Below are positions 22,363 through 34,440 of a stretch of DNA of 64,000 nucleotides, in pieces. Origin of the DNA: Ligula intestinalis (Eukaryota > Platyhelminthes > Cestoda > Diphyllobothriidea > Diphyllobothriidae); the NCBI GenBank assembly GCA_036362985.1, contig JAYGXS010000004.1:39708475-39772474 (forward strand), read 5' to 3'. Position numbers and translations under genes: made by a program. Position 1 is the stretch's first letter; the number at the start of each line of letters is the position of its first letter. The notes beneath the pieces were generated by a model. It had not been told where the DNA came from and did not search any database. It was given only the letters and a program-made list of their open reading frames with translations.

Positions 22363-22985
22363 GTCCTCTACAACTTAAGGAGGTGACGAAGCAGACAGGT
22401 GGTTCCATTCAGTTCAAAAATGTATTGAAAATGTTTTCAGAGATAATGACCTTTTTTACCACATCGGAAAAGAATACTACTACTGGTGTTCTTTTTTTGT
22501 TTCGCTAGCTTGACCGGTTTTCGCCCAACTCAAATGGAAGAAAGCAGTTCTTGAGCTTTGTCGCTGCCCAGGGTTTCTTTTGTTCAAACTTTATTCCGAG
22601 GAAATTTTGATTTCTTGTCCAATAGTAATTCTAGCTGCATTGATGGTCCATACGGAATAACTTCTTGTGCAACTTAATGAGGTGGCCAGGCAGATGGGTG
22701 GCTCCATTTCACAAACTATATGAAATGTTTTCAGAAGTGATAGCCCGGTTAGAACCTTTTTACCACACCGACGAAGAAAAAGATGACTGGTGTTCGTTTT
22801 TGGTTTGCTAGGCTGCCGGGTTGCCGCCAAACTAAAAAACGGTTCTTGAGCTTTCTGGCTGTTTCGTTTGTCAAAGGTTTATTTTGGGGAATTTTTAATT
22901 TCCTGTCCAGTAACATCTCCAGATCCATTGGATGTCTATGCGGATTAACTTCCTCTGCAGGTTTAAGAGAGTACCAAACGGGCGG
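22363..22985 (+). repeat. Tandem repeat, ~300-bp unit
   Basis: Two diverged units (22363-22660 and 22661-22953) share ATGTTTTCAGA, TTTTTACCACA, ACTGGTGTTC, a CGGTTTTCGCC-like word, TTCTTGAGCTTT and TTTATT..GGG(G)AATTTT. A third unit begins at ~22954 and is interrupted at 22989 by the LTR-like repeat. Unit-like sequence resumes at ~23480. Confidence 0.65.
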
Positions 22986-22988
22986 ACT

Positions 22989-23456
22989 TGTAGTGGTCGC
23001 TGCTGCCCAACGCACACCTAACTCTTGACGTCACAGACAAATCCACTCAGAGCAGGCCCTTGCGCGAATGTACTTGTCGGCCTGCCCCCCGACCAGACGC
23101 GAATTGGCGCATGAGGTACCACCAAGGCCAGTCTCTACCTTCGTGTCCTCCAACCAATCAGCATCAAGGCCGCGAGACAGAGCGGGGATTCGGCAGCCGC
23201 CCCCGATTACTGAGGCTAGAACTCCCTTGGCATTCTGCTCCGTCGCCGGGCGGACGCGCCGCCGCTGCTCTCACTCATGGCTTTCGCGGTCGAAGGTACG
23301 CCAGACTAAGGCAACCTTCCTCTGAACTATTCTCAACTCATTCTGTAAACAATATATTGTTCCTACTCCTCTGGCTTTCCAAGTCTTCTCTCGTTTCCTA
23401 AGGAACCGGGCCTGGAAGATCGCAGCCGTAAGGGTTAAACCTTCGTAGCCTTAACG
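22989..23456 (+). repeat. LTR-like direct repeat, copy 2
   Basis: Same element as 21351-21821, in the same orientation and 1.64 kb further on. Its position inside a third copy of the ~300-bp tandem unit suggests separate insertion as a solo LTR. The alternative is that the two copies bound one small element. Confidence 0.6.
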
Positions 23457-23479
23457 CCTTTTTGATATGCCCTCATATC

Positions 23480-23745
23480 CTATTTAAGGAAGTCGCTGCA
23501 TTGTTTTCAGAATTCGCATTCAAATTATTCCTTCTGACAGGACTGACGAAGACGCTCGGTGTTTGTTTTTTGGTTCGGTAGCCCGCCCGGTCGCCACCCA
23601 ACGCAAGAAGAAGGACACTGTTCTTTATGCTACGTACAAGATGGTCGCTGTTTTTTACCAAGACTTTATTTTGGGTAATTTTCGATCTACTTTCCAGAAA
23701 TATCCCTAGTGGACCTTTTCTCAATCCACACAGTGAGATTATCAA
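23480..23745 (+). repeat. Third ~300-bp unit, right-hand part
   Basis: TGTTTTCAGA, TTGGTTCGGTAGCC, GTCGCCACCCAACG, TTTATTTTGGGTAATTTT and CCAGAAATATCCCTAG match the order of words in the two upstream units. Confidence 0.55.
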
Positions 23746-23749
23746 GTCA

Positions 23750-26180
23750 AAAAATGCGCCTCATAGGTAAAACCGGAATGGAATTTAAAGGTGTGCACTC
23801 GCATTGCAAAATCGTTCTTCAACTCCCAAAGGGAGATATAATTATTTTATATTGACATAGAAAGCGTTTTGTTTCACTGTGCTAAAATACTTATGTAAAC
23901 ATAGATATAACTTCGAATACCAAGTCAGCAAAAAACCGTAGCCTCGTGGCTTATCTGTATTTTTTCATTCAACTGGCTTATCGAATGTATGAAAGTTTAT
24001 CTTTTAGGTTCAATGATAGACTAGTTTAGATTCAACAGTTTGTAAGTTTCTTCTATCAGATCTCTTGATCCAAAATGAAACAGGAATGTTACGGATATGT
24101 TAAGTCGGCTCAGGTATGATTGAGGGCAACACACGGGAATAGAAGCCTCTGATCTGGTGACTTCTACTAATTTCTAGGGAGCTTTATGTTAATTTAAGGT
24201 TAGGGGAAGGACTAATATTGTAATTATGGATTAGGCAAGGTTTCGTCAAAACCTTACCTACTAAAACACGAATACAATAAATACATTTAGGGGGTTCTAA
24301 CAGCAAAGGTGTGGTTGATTCACCCAAACGCCGCACGTAAACTTGAAAAGAGTTATCAGTTAAAGTGTGATCTTGCGAGTGAGACCAGCTTACAAGGGGC
24401 TTAGAGTGTACGAATAGCGATAGAAGGCCGTCTGTTCACGCTTGCGTAGTCACATGCACATCGCTTAAATAAATGTTGAACTAAATTTTTTTTAACTTAA
24501 ATACGTAGTCAGCAAATCAGGCGTAGAGTGCGTTTATCAAATTGGTATTTCTCAGGTTTAGTTGCAAAAAGACTTGTTACGAAAGTATCTATGGTGACGA
24601 CTCATACAGTATGCTGGTTTTCGAATGGGTAACTTTCATATACTTGCATGAGTGTTATTAACAAACGCATCACTGGTCATTTCAAGCGTAATTTATGTTC
24701 GATGTCTGTATGCATGCACTTACATTTTATAGAACAGATGCACACGGAAATCATTTGTGATAACGGGAGTTTAGAAGAAGTCCGGAAGTATGACACTACT
24801 TAGGAATGCTTATAAAACTGTTCCTAAAGCGTAATGTAATAGTCAGACGTTTAAAGTTCCCTATGAAATATAACTGGACATGCATTTTTTGCAATTCTAG
24901 GATAAAATTCAAACCATATTTTTTATTGAACGTACGTGGGCAGCAAGTTAAACTTTGCAACTTGAAATATTTCCTTGCTCACGACAAAGAAATAAATAAT
25001 TGTTCTTATAAATTACAGTGAATATGGATGACTTGTGCGTGCTTTCAAAAAATATGACAATTTTTTAGGTTCCTCTAAGATCTTTGGAGGACTAGAGCTT
25101 GCTTAGGCAGGGATAGTTCTGTTGGTGCTTCACTTAAGGTGTCGTAATTTAGACTCTTTGATGTCGATTTTAATGTCTGCGGCAATGCCGAGCGAGCGTA
25201 TGTGCATACAATAGCTAGACGCACATGCAAAAGCAGTATACTTTCCGGTGGACAGTTCTTGGTCCATGGATTGTGCTTCGCCCTATCCACAGGTTTGAAG
25301 ATCACTGCTTAGCATATATTGGATTCAGACCATAACTCAACGTCTCCTGAAGAACATTTTTAACGGATAATTCGTCCTACTATCTGAATTACTGAGCTTT
25401 TCTGTAGGGAGGTCAAAGAACCTCGCAGCCATAACACCAAAGGTTAATGGAAGAAGCAATTGGATTTTTCAGGAATCTATTCCAGTACATTGAAAAATAA
25501 GAAGTCAATTTTTGCACATCCAGTTTTTCTACAGTAGTCTTTCGTCAGATTATTTTTAAAAATAAATTTCCACTTTAAAGAAGGTGAAAGTCACAGGTGT
25601 TTGATGAATAAGATTTCGGTTTGGATACGTATTTTTTCTGTGATGTAATTGAAGTTTTAACTCGACAAAAAACCCAGCGTCTGCTGAAAATCAGCAAGGG
25701 AATCTGCACCCGGGAGTACTCAAGTAATTGATTCCAGCTTCTCATAGACTAACAAGTTCTTCCTCAGTTTTGCACCTTCACCTTAAAAGATCACATCGAA
25801 ATTAGGGGAGTGTAACTTTGGAACGCCATTATCTTGAACTGAATGGAATCATTATATTGGTTAAACATAAATTGAGTACGTCATATCTTGCTAAATGGGG
25901 CCCTTGAAGATCTCGATTATCGTTAATTGCCACCGTTTTACTTTGTGCAGTAATGGATGAAAGGGAAACTGCAGTCGTCAACATCTCGGTAGAATAACGC
26001 GTTTAAGGGAAAATGTAGGGAAAAGATTCGTGCATCATACAAAAGGCTAGCGGATGCTGTTTAAAACTGGTTCTATAGGAAGATATCAGCGTATGTTAAG
26101 AGGGGAAGCTTGATATGATGGTATATAAGAAACACTTATTCGGTGACAGGAAGTTTGGGCAGATTAAAATAATCCTTTTA
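23750..26180. other. AT-rich intergenic DNA
   Basis: No gene, RNA or element ends recognised. Short open frames reflect base composition. Confidence 0.4.
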
Positions 26181-26400
26181 ACCACTTCTGGAAATCTCGG
26201 TGGGCTTCTTACCCACATCAGCAAGGGAACGCTTTAGTACAGTCAACGCCCTAACCAAGTGACTGGGAGCAGTGACTTTAATCACAGTTGAGTCAATTTA
26301 CTCGCCCAGCCTGCTGCAACGCATGTGTTCCTGATAGTCATCTGGCGAATTCTAGACGGACTGCTCAAGGAATCCTGCTTGAACAGTTAATTTACTTTAT
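26180..26400 (-). repeat. tRNA-headed SINE-like repeat (family 2), copy 1
   Basis: On the minus strand CACTTGGTTAGGGCGTTGAC, TGTACTAAAGCGTTCCCTTGC, TGATGTGGG matches the minus strand at 44340-44440. The upstream part (26290-26350) corresponds to 44460-44560 (TTACTCGCC, TGTTC, AATCATCTG-like words). The head resembles a tRNA with an A-box-like word. Confidence 0.45.
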
Positions 26401-26409
26401 CAGCGTTTG

Positions 26410-28050
26410 GGGATTCAAATGTGCTTTAACTTACAGCTCCCTGTAGGGACCTCGTATTTCAGTTGACTCTACTAAAGCATTCCCCTTTTGTTCATTTTAA
26501 GCCGTGAACGGAATGTACATTCAAATTTATAAGCTTGGTGTAATTTTCGCTAGTGCTTAACAACCGTGTCCTCCTGATATGCGGTAGACGTAGATATAGT
26601 GACTGAGTGAGCCTACAGACTAAAAAACACACGATAGAAAGTACCTCTTGTGTTGCCAGTAGCCTTGCATTAAATTAAAGGTGGGATTAGCGTTAGGACA
26701 CGCCAAAAGGTAGCTCCATGGAATTTAAGGTTGGCCCTTTTGAAATACCACGGTAAGTACCTATTGCCCTTTCCAATAAAATCTACTCAGGCGGGATTTT
26801 AATGCAGAAAATACTAAAGAACTTCTTCCCCGGGTTCTTGCTGGGTACATTTCCGGAAAATTCTGACGACCAGAGCATTCGTTTTTTCAGCGGCTTTATT
26901 TCTATGCTTCCACAGACTTAAAATGTACTCTGAAACATGATTGCAAACCTCCACTACTCGTGTTCTTGTATGAAGAACTGACGTCTTCCCGTTATCCTTT
27001 AATTGAATAATAAACAACTTGGTCACATTTTAGCAAATAATAGAATGATTTGTAAACTTTCGTTTACAGGCTACTGAAGGCCTTCACTTCAAGTGTCCAA
27101 GCGAACCTTCGTGTAGGTGGTAGTAGAGCTAATATTTACGTTCGTCGTAAAAGAGCATCCAACTAGATTCGGTCTTACAGTAATCACCGAGCACCACCAA
27201 TGTTTGCCATAGACTTACCTGCTTCTAACTTGTTTAATTTTAGGTGCTGCTGTAATATTAATAATACTTCAGAATGCGACCTAGATAATCTTGAAAGTCT
27301 TATCTAACGACTCGCGCGACAGCCTCCTAGTAGTCACTTTCTGTATATACTTCAACGAGAAGTGCTCTGACATCGTAATCGTGCGGCATGACACAAAAAG
27401 TGGCGAAAAAGTACTATCAGTTGATTGTGTTATTGCATTTTGTAGCTAGAAGCACTAAAGAAATTCGACTTATTCTTTTGAAGGCCAAATATCGTGGTTT
27501 TTCCTTGAAAACGATACGTTTTTAAAATCTACCTTTGCCTAATTTTCCAGTTTCAGAAGGAATATATTAGAAGACGTTCTTGCTTACATCAGAACCCCTT
27601 TATAGCAGAACGCACATAAACAATATTTGGCAGAGATATCATTTGTATGGTAACTTATATACGATTAGCCCCAGTCTTGTGCCGGATGAGGAGATAGGCC
27701 AAATGCTATTCGTGATTACGGAAAGGTGACAAATGTAGGCTACGAAGGGTTTACGTTAAGTATAGGCCAAAGAACTACTACAGCCCTAAGCCTTACCCTA
27801 GCACTTACATTAACCCTAACCGTAAGACAAAAGCCTGGGGTTAAGCGCAAATAAGGTGCGCTACCAACGATACCTCTGCCCAATATTTTTTTGCTGGGGT
27901 ATAAAATTGCGTAAGAATTACGTAGAGATCTAGGAGCAGTAGATTTCGCCGAAAGTCGATTATTTTTACTTCAATAAAACAAAGTTAAGCAGACTCTGTA
28001 GGAAACTGATGTCTGAGACCAGAATCAGCTAAACAAACACAAAATAACAA
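26410..28050. other. AT-rich intergenic DNA
   Basis: Nothing recognised. CCTAACCCTAA-like words at ~27780-27830 are too few and irregular to call telomeric repeats. Confidence 0.4.
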
Positions 28051-28052
28051 TG

Positions 28053-28465
28053 CAGTAGTCGCCGGCTATTAAGCCCACCTCGTGCCCAGACCACATGGGG
28101 CTTAGTAAGCGGCGGATGCATTAAGCGGAGAGTTCTAGTTCTTGATTAGCAAACGCAGGATAGGCACTATACATTACATACGCACTGTAGTATGTGTAGA
28201 GCTGGGTTTTGTACAAGAAAAGAATGCTGTTTGTCTGTATTGAACGTAATAACAAAAACAAACAAAAAATATTTGCGACACGTAATCAGTTGCGCACGCA
28301 GAGAGATGAGAATCTCACTCTCTCCTGTTGGCACACTGGGCTTTGTAGCCGGCGAATGAGCTTATTAGCCGGCGGATTTTGCGATGAAAATTCCATCCCA
28401 AGCTGAGCTCGGCTTAATACGCGGCTGGGCTTATTAGCCGTGGGCTTAATAACCGGCGACTACTG
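28053..28465 (-). mobile_element. MITE-like non-autonomous DNA transposon, copy 2
   Basis: Inverted relative to 4510-4952, with which it shares both termini (CAGTAGTCGCCGG) and internal blocks (CAAAATCCG, GAGATGAGAATCTCAC, TTGATTAGCAAA, GTACAAGAAAAGA). It is 413 bp with a few small deletions. The flanking bases are not TA on both sides, so the target site has mutated or the flank was rearranged. Confidence 0.7.
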
Positions 28466-28469
28466 AACC

Positions 28470-29900
28470 AGATATATGCGGAACTAAACCCTCAAATACT
28501 GGTTCTGATATTTCCTGAGTTGGGTCTCCTACTCCACTTGAATATTATTGGAATCATGGCTTAGTATACAACTTTTAACCGACTATCAGTCAAGGTCTGT
28601 TCTTCAACTAAAACGCAAGCTCGTTCACTCTTGGCACCCCTCGTGAATTAGGAAACAGCTGAGGACGCCGACGACACTTTTACAACCGAAAAGACAGCTT
28701 TATAACCGCAGCTGCGTTGCACTCAGAACACAAGTGATGCGTACACTGCTATAACCAACAATTTACCCACGGTCCAGCGGCTCAGGAATTTCTGATTTTG
28801 TTTAAATAGATACCCCCTAGCTGACGTGATTATTAAAGAATGCCGGTGGTTTTGTCACCCAGTTTGTGCAGTGTGAGATCTCGCGAATTGTATCCTCCCG
28901 CGTCCAGTTTCTAGTCTCTGGCCACCCGCAGTTTTAGACGGTCGGCGAGATGGGTGGAGTACATTTCATAACACCTCCTATCACTGTTAATGTTCAGGTG
29001 TGAACCTGTAATGGAAACAAATTTGGACCTAGTTTTAGCCCGCATATTTGAAGGCTTAGCAGACACAGTGCAAATGAAAGACGCCACCATTAGCCGTCGT
29101 AAACCCTGGAATGGTTTGCACAGGCCAAGCGCGGTCTCAACTTACTCCCCAATTTAAAAAGGTGAAAATGTTTACACGTATTATTGTAACTGGCAGTTTG
29201 AGTGACTTCAAGCACATGCGTCGCCTTAACTGTATTTAACAATGGAACTTAGCTTCACCGAAGTTGTTTCGGCGTTTGAGGGACCTGCAAGATGAAGCAT
29301 TAGGTTGGCTAGGAAGTTTGCAGATTTTTTCAGGTAAACAATGCCCTCCGACATGACAGCTCTTACAGAGCATTTAAAAGCATTGTTGTGTTCGCCTAGC
29401 CTTCTGTCACCGTGTTTCTGTGGAGTTGGAGTTTTATTTAAAGAATTTCCCCAGGAATGAATGCAAAATAGCTGTGGACTACAATTCATGATAGCTAATC
29501 TACTGCAAGGTGTCGCTAACGAATAAGAAGTACACAGTAGGTTAAATTTGCACAGAAAAGCAACAACAGGGTCATCCTCTACTGCCCAATGGACATTAAC
29601 TGGAAATGTTTACTTTGTACCGCAATTTTGGAAAGAAAATTCTGGGAATATTAAGACAGAGTAGAGTAGGGATTTAATCTGAGGCCTGTGGATTATCAGG
29701 GCAGATGATGACTGATCACATTGTTCAGTTGTTTGCATAGGTTGGGTTTCTGCCGCTGGATCTTGGTTTCTCTCGAATAGACCAAGGACTGCTTGTCCGA
29801 GCTCTAATAAGTATAAAAAAGCTGTTTCGGGGCTCAACAAAATGACTGTTATCTAGGAGAGTTTTCATGATTGAGAAGCGTTTAATTAAATAAAATGAAA
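28470..29900. other. Intergenic DNA, no gene seen
   Basis: Minus-strand open frames at 29226-29489 and 29610-29840 show no domain. Confidence 0.35.
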
Positions 29901-29904
29901 ATGT

Positions 29905-30222
29905 TCACGTTCCATGTTTTTGCATGGAAGGGAAAGAATGGTTGACGAGCGCCGGATCAACTTGTTTATTGTCCTGAGCTTTCAAGTCCTTACAGGAGTC
30001 CAGCGTCAGAAATGAAAAGCAGCAACAAATAGGGGTAAGTATACCGAATGTGCAACAACAGCTGTCAAGGCTCATCGGATCGTAAGAAGGGGGGGGGGGG
30101 GGGAAAAGGAAAAAAGAAAAAAAAAGGGGGGGGGGGGGGGCAACTGTAACTGTGTACGTTAATTCGTTGTCAGTGATGTCAGCATTCGTCAGGGCGTCAG
30201 CAACAAAAATAGGGCTAATTAT
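29905..30222 (-). repeat. PLE terminal repeat (AGCT subfamily), minus
   Basis: The words TTTTTGCATGGAA, GACGAGCGCCGGAT, the ribozyme block and then AAAAGCAGCAAC match 63690-63830, where the homologous repeat has TATTTGCATGGAT, GTCGAGCACCGGAT, ribozyme, AAACAGCAATAC. It contains two G runs (30089-30103, 30126-30140). The mariner element interrupts its right side at 30223. Confidence 0.6.
29971..30009 (-). ncRNA. Decayed hammerhead-like motif (AGCT subfamily)
   Basis: Minus strand: CTGACGC, GGACTCCTGTAAGGACTT, GAAAGCTC. GAAA and the self-complementary AGCT with C17 are kept; A9 of the core is changed to C and stem II pairs poorly. Confidence 0.4.
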
Positions 30223-30223
30223 A

Positions 30224-31762
30224 CAGGGTGTCCCACAAAAAACCCCTAAGTTTGTGATTGTTACGGTGGCCGGACCGCCCATGCCGTCACGATCGATGGC
30301 GGAGAAAACAGAACACCTGGGCCACATCCGAAGTGAAGCCGCCCCCGTTGGTTCGCACCCGCATTCATGTCGCCCACGCCATGTTCCGCTCAGTGGTGAG
30401 GACCACCCACACAACGTGGGTGGTGGTCGCAGAGGAGAAGGTTCTAAAATGCCCACCTGCGCACCATATGCCAGGAATATTCTGGAAAGACGTGTAGACC
30501 CATGCCACAGCTAAGCAATTTCCAGCGCGAGGTCATCGTCCTATTCCGGAAAGAACATCCAACATGAGGGTTGCAGAAATGTCGGAACATTTCGCCTAAA
30601 TTTTTTGGTGCCATTACAACTGACCAGTTTAGAGGTGTCGCGGCTGCATTCAAACAAGGTGGATCACCTGTAGCAAAGGTGCGTAAGCCTGGTAGTGGCA
30701 CTTCTTGCAGGCACGATTCCCCAACAAGGCGAGCAGTCTTGGAACTTGCCGTAACTCCACCAGATCATCACAGAAGACATTCAAGTCAACGTGAAATTTG
30801 TAAAGAACTGGGATTGTCTAAAGGGTATGTGCACAGAACAATTGCAAAATCCAATTTAAAAAGTTTTCGACGTATTCAATGCCATGTTTTAACTGAAGCA
30901 CTCCAGCAAGCTCGAAAGATAAAGTGTGATGCCATGCTTCAGCGCTTCGGTGGAGGAGAAAAATGGAAACAAGTGTGGTTCTCAGATGAATCATCATTCT
31001 GCTTGTCTGCATCACTGAATAGGCAAAATGAACGCATATATCGTGCAGTGGAAGTCAAAACTGATATTCCTGATGAAGATTTGCTGGTGGAGATAGACAA
31101 GCAGCAAAAATCTATCATGTGCTATGGTGCTGTTTCCTGGCAAGGCAAAACAGACCTCTATTTTATTGAAGGAGATGTTGCTGGGCAGGAAGGTTTTGCA
31201 CCGAGTCGGAGAACGAAAAAACTGTAAATCAAGTTATTTACAGAGAGGAGATGTGCCCGTAGATGTTTACAGATATTGATCAAGTAATGCAGGGAGAACC
31301 CTGGACGTGGCAGAAAGATGATGCAAAGCTACACACTGCCAATGACACTGTCGCCTGGCTCCGAGTTAACACTCCAAATTTCATCACACCCCAGCAATGG
31401 CCATCCAAGAGCCCTGACCTGAATGTAATGGACTTTTGCATTTGGAGTGTACTCTTACAGGAGGTTCAGAGACGAAGAATAGGAATCACTGATATTGAGT
31501 CAATAAAACATGTGTTGATGGACACATGGAACAACATCCCTCTTGATGTCATTCGTCGAGCAGCTCAGAGCTGGATGGATCGCTTACGTCGCTGTTCTGC
31601 AGTTAATGGACAGCATTTTGAGCGGTATCTGTAACTTGTTATTAGGTAACAGTTTGTTAATTACACAATAAAGTTGTTAGTTATAATTGTAATCAATAAT
31701 TTTTATTTTTATAACAGTATAAACATTATCATAAATTTAGGGGTTTTTCGTGGGGCACCCTG
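30224..31762 (+). mobile_element. Tc1/mariner-type DNA transposon
   Basis: A 1539-bp element has ~35-bp terminal inverted repeats beginning CAGGGTGYCCCACRAAAAAC (30224-30258 and 31728-31762) and is flanked by TA on both sides. It encodes one broken transposase. The ends differ at only a handful of positions, so it is fairly young. It is inserted in a PLE terminal repeat. Confidence 0.9.
30502..31634 (+). pseudogene. Mariner-like transposase, DD37D, frame-broken
   Basis: Cut-and-paste transposase. ATG at 30502 (MPQLSNFQREVIVLFRKEHP) is interrupted by TGA at 30565. The frame then gives the DNA-binding helix-turn-helix region (REICKELGLSKGYVHRTIAK) and the first catalytic Asp in VWFSDESSF (Asp at 30984). 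A frameshift near 31180 (after FIEGDVAG) and an in-frame TAG at 31260-31262 precede the second half, which has WQKDDAKLHTA (Asp at 31317) and WPSKSPDLNVMDFCIW (Asp at 31431). There are 37 residues between the second and third Asp, as in mariner/maT-type DD37D enzymes. Another frameshift lies near 30565-30600, where MRVAEMSEHFA is in a different frame. It cannot make protein. Confidence 0.88.
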
Positions 31763-31769
31763 TAGAAGA

Positions 31770-33630
31770 TGCGGGCCCATTAATTGTGATGAACGTCTGG
31801 GCGTGACTGCATGTGACTGCGCATGGCTGTGCAAGTAGTGATCAATCCTTTACAAACTTACGCATGTTGCATGCAGCACTCGCCATAATGTACCTTGGCG
31901 GGCGCAAAGTTGAAGTCACGGCCTGTTTCATAGGTATGCGCTGCAACTTGTGATAATTCGTCGCCTAGTCGTACAACACATTTAAATTCATATATGTGCG
32001 ATCCGAGCAGGCGTTCCGTTTGCCCTGTTTATTTACAAAGACAGCTTGGATAAGGGATGCGTTGCACTACTCCATATCGTCCATTGGGGGTTTAGCCGGT
32101 CTCTTATTTTCATTAACCTGCTGCGCATCATAGCTTTGGATCTGTGTGTAATTCTAACCCATAGTCCTACAGCGATATGCTCGGTCGCTTTTGAGACGTC
32201 CTTGATGTATGGAAGAGCGTGCCATATGCTTGGTGGTTCTTCTGTTTGACTGCTAAGGAACCGAACGCGTAGGCATCGGTTTATAAATGCTTTTGGATAA
32301 CTATTCCGCATGAATTGGTCACAGAGATACCGGGCCTAACGTACATTTTCCTCCGGCCAACTGCAGTCAGTCTGAATTCGTTTAAAGGGCGTTTTTACAC
32401 AGCTTCGTTTGTAGGCAAGCAGATAGTTCCTGTGAAAGCTGAGAAGTTGTGTTGTGTTCATTCCCTGCTTGTAAACTATCGTTTCAGGACAATTAACAAA
32501 TTGATACAACGATCACAAAATTTCCCATTTGCTATGGGAGCGCAAACCGAATAATGTATATCGTGCTCTGACCCGAGGCTCACTATGGGCCAGTGCATCT
32601 ACCACGCGGCCCGTTTAAGGGACAACACACCAGAAATATCACGGGCCGCTTTGAAAGCCTTGATAACTTGATCAAAGGTGCGAAAGCTGTACCAAAAGCC
32701 GATTTGGCAAAGATATATTTTCAGCAACTTTTTATCAGGCCAGTACATTTGCAGGGATAATGAAAATTGTAAAGTTGGACAGGGTTAAAATGTGTACTTT
32801 GATTTCAACTAATATTCGAACGCGGCCCGCAGGGTGAAATCGGCGTGTAGAGGTCCTTGTGCAGGGGGAGGGGAGATCATCAGGTTATGTTTTGGGCATT
32901 TTTTAGGGGTTAGGTAAATGGAGTGATGATTGGCTGCCACTAGCGGCTGAGTGTAATGTGCGATCATCACCTGGCATCGGGGTCGGTCGTAGGAGTGAAA
33001 ATGCTCAAGCTAGCATCTTCTGGCAACACAGCACGGCATTCGATAGCCGTATAACCACGGCTTCGGCTGTTGCAAACACCCGTTGACGTAGGCCCTTGGG
33101 AAGGTAAGCTGGTGTCCTGTAGATAACCTGAAAGACTACATTAGTATTGACTCGATGATTCGTATCGAAAATGTGTGCGAGAATAGAGCTCCAGATCGAT
33201 CTAAGTTCATGTTTACTTTATCAGGCCAGAAGGTGCTCACGTACACTCTTTTACAGGCGCTTCGTTGTTCGGCCGATGTATCCTGCTCCACAGGAGCAAG
33301 TGAAATTGTAAATACACATTGATGTGGCCTTCGATGGGAGTCAGTGTTTACCTCCAATCGTGGGAAGGGAGAGTTCATTAAGAACATGCGTAAGTTCACC
33401 GTGGAGAAAGCGCTTGTGATCGCAATCTTCAGGCAGTGTCTTACTAGCTTGCTTGTTGCATCAGCCAAGTAAGGCAGCCTTATGAACACGTAAATTCATT
33501 TGTGTGGTTAAGGTAGTAGGCTTATTATCGCTCGTGGTTCACATGGTTGTTACTGTTTACAAGAACTTCAACCTCATCAAACGTGACTGTTTTGTCGGAT
33601 CGGGTCGACTGAGCAACGAGCTAAAGGCCA
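31770..33630. other. Intergenic DNA, no gene seen
   Basis: Opposite-strand open frames at 32033-32311/32046-32249 shadow each other. No domain recognised. Confidence 0.35.
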
Positions 33631-33639
33631 TTGTTCCTT

Positions 33640-34440
33640 CTCTCAAATCGCACAGAAGTTCAAAGAACACCTCAACGCCGGCTTCCTGGGCATGCAATTC
33701 AAGATAAAAGAGTAAGAAGACAAGCAGCCAGCTTTTATTGATATCCTCATCTGCCGCAAATAGCTATAGTTTGGAAAAGCAACTTATACGAAGCAAATAC
33801 TGAGTTTCAACACCAACCACTCAGTCCCCCACAACCGCAGTTGCGTCCGGGCACTATACTGGCGTGTCAGGCCACATCACATTGAACAAGAAGACAAGGA
33901 TTCTGAAGTACAGTATCTTCGAGGGGTGCTTAGAGCGACTAATTAACCGCCGACTTCGTAAACCGATGCTTATGTCAACGCAACAAAAAACAACTTCAAC
34001 CAGCCTCAAGCTTTGGCGAATGTTTGGCGTACATGAAGAACGTCTTGGAAGCCGTCAGCCGCATTTCCACACCACTTGGCATTGGGTTTGTACACAGACC
34101 GGAGGAAACAGTCGAACGTCCTGTCGTGAAGCCGGATGACCCGCGGTGAAGGAAGGAAACGTTTGGAGAAGTTTACTGCATCTCAAGCAGCTTTGAACAA
34201 GGCAAAAACGAAGGAAAAAGTGGGAGATAACTCCGAACCCGAATGTCTGAGCATGCAGTAGTAGTGGATAGGAATGAAGCTAGGTCTCAGACTGCGGCTC
34301 ATTTGTCAGGACCCCGTTGAACCCTTTAGTTTTACGGGGCCAGAATTCGCACATAAAATGAAAATAACATGAAACGTTAGTAGCTGGAATCATGGTTCGC
34401 CGACCCGTGGTTGATCAACAAGTGCAACGACCACCCGTCC
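33640..34440 (+). pseudogene. PLE family A fragment: RT thumb, GIY-YIG, tail
   Basis: Across several frames: QPAFIDILICRK, QILSFNTNHSVPHNRSCVRA, EVQYLRGVL, then STPLGIGFVHRPEETVERPV, a degraded GIY-YIG region (TFGEVYCISSS, LRTRMSEHAVVVDRNEA), and LESWFADPWLINKCNDHP. The order matches family A at 19205-19515 plus 10431-10765. Many stops and shifts; a dead 5'-truncated copy. Confidence 0.65.

Noticed and set aside
21351..23456. A complete LTR retrotransposon
   Set aside because: No gag, protease, RT or integrase motif, no clear primer-binding site or matching target duplication between or around the repeats.
27780..27830. CCTAACCCTAAC-like words resembling telomere repeats
   Set aside because: Too short and irregular, with other words mixed in.
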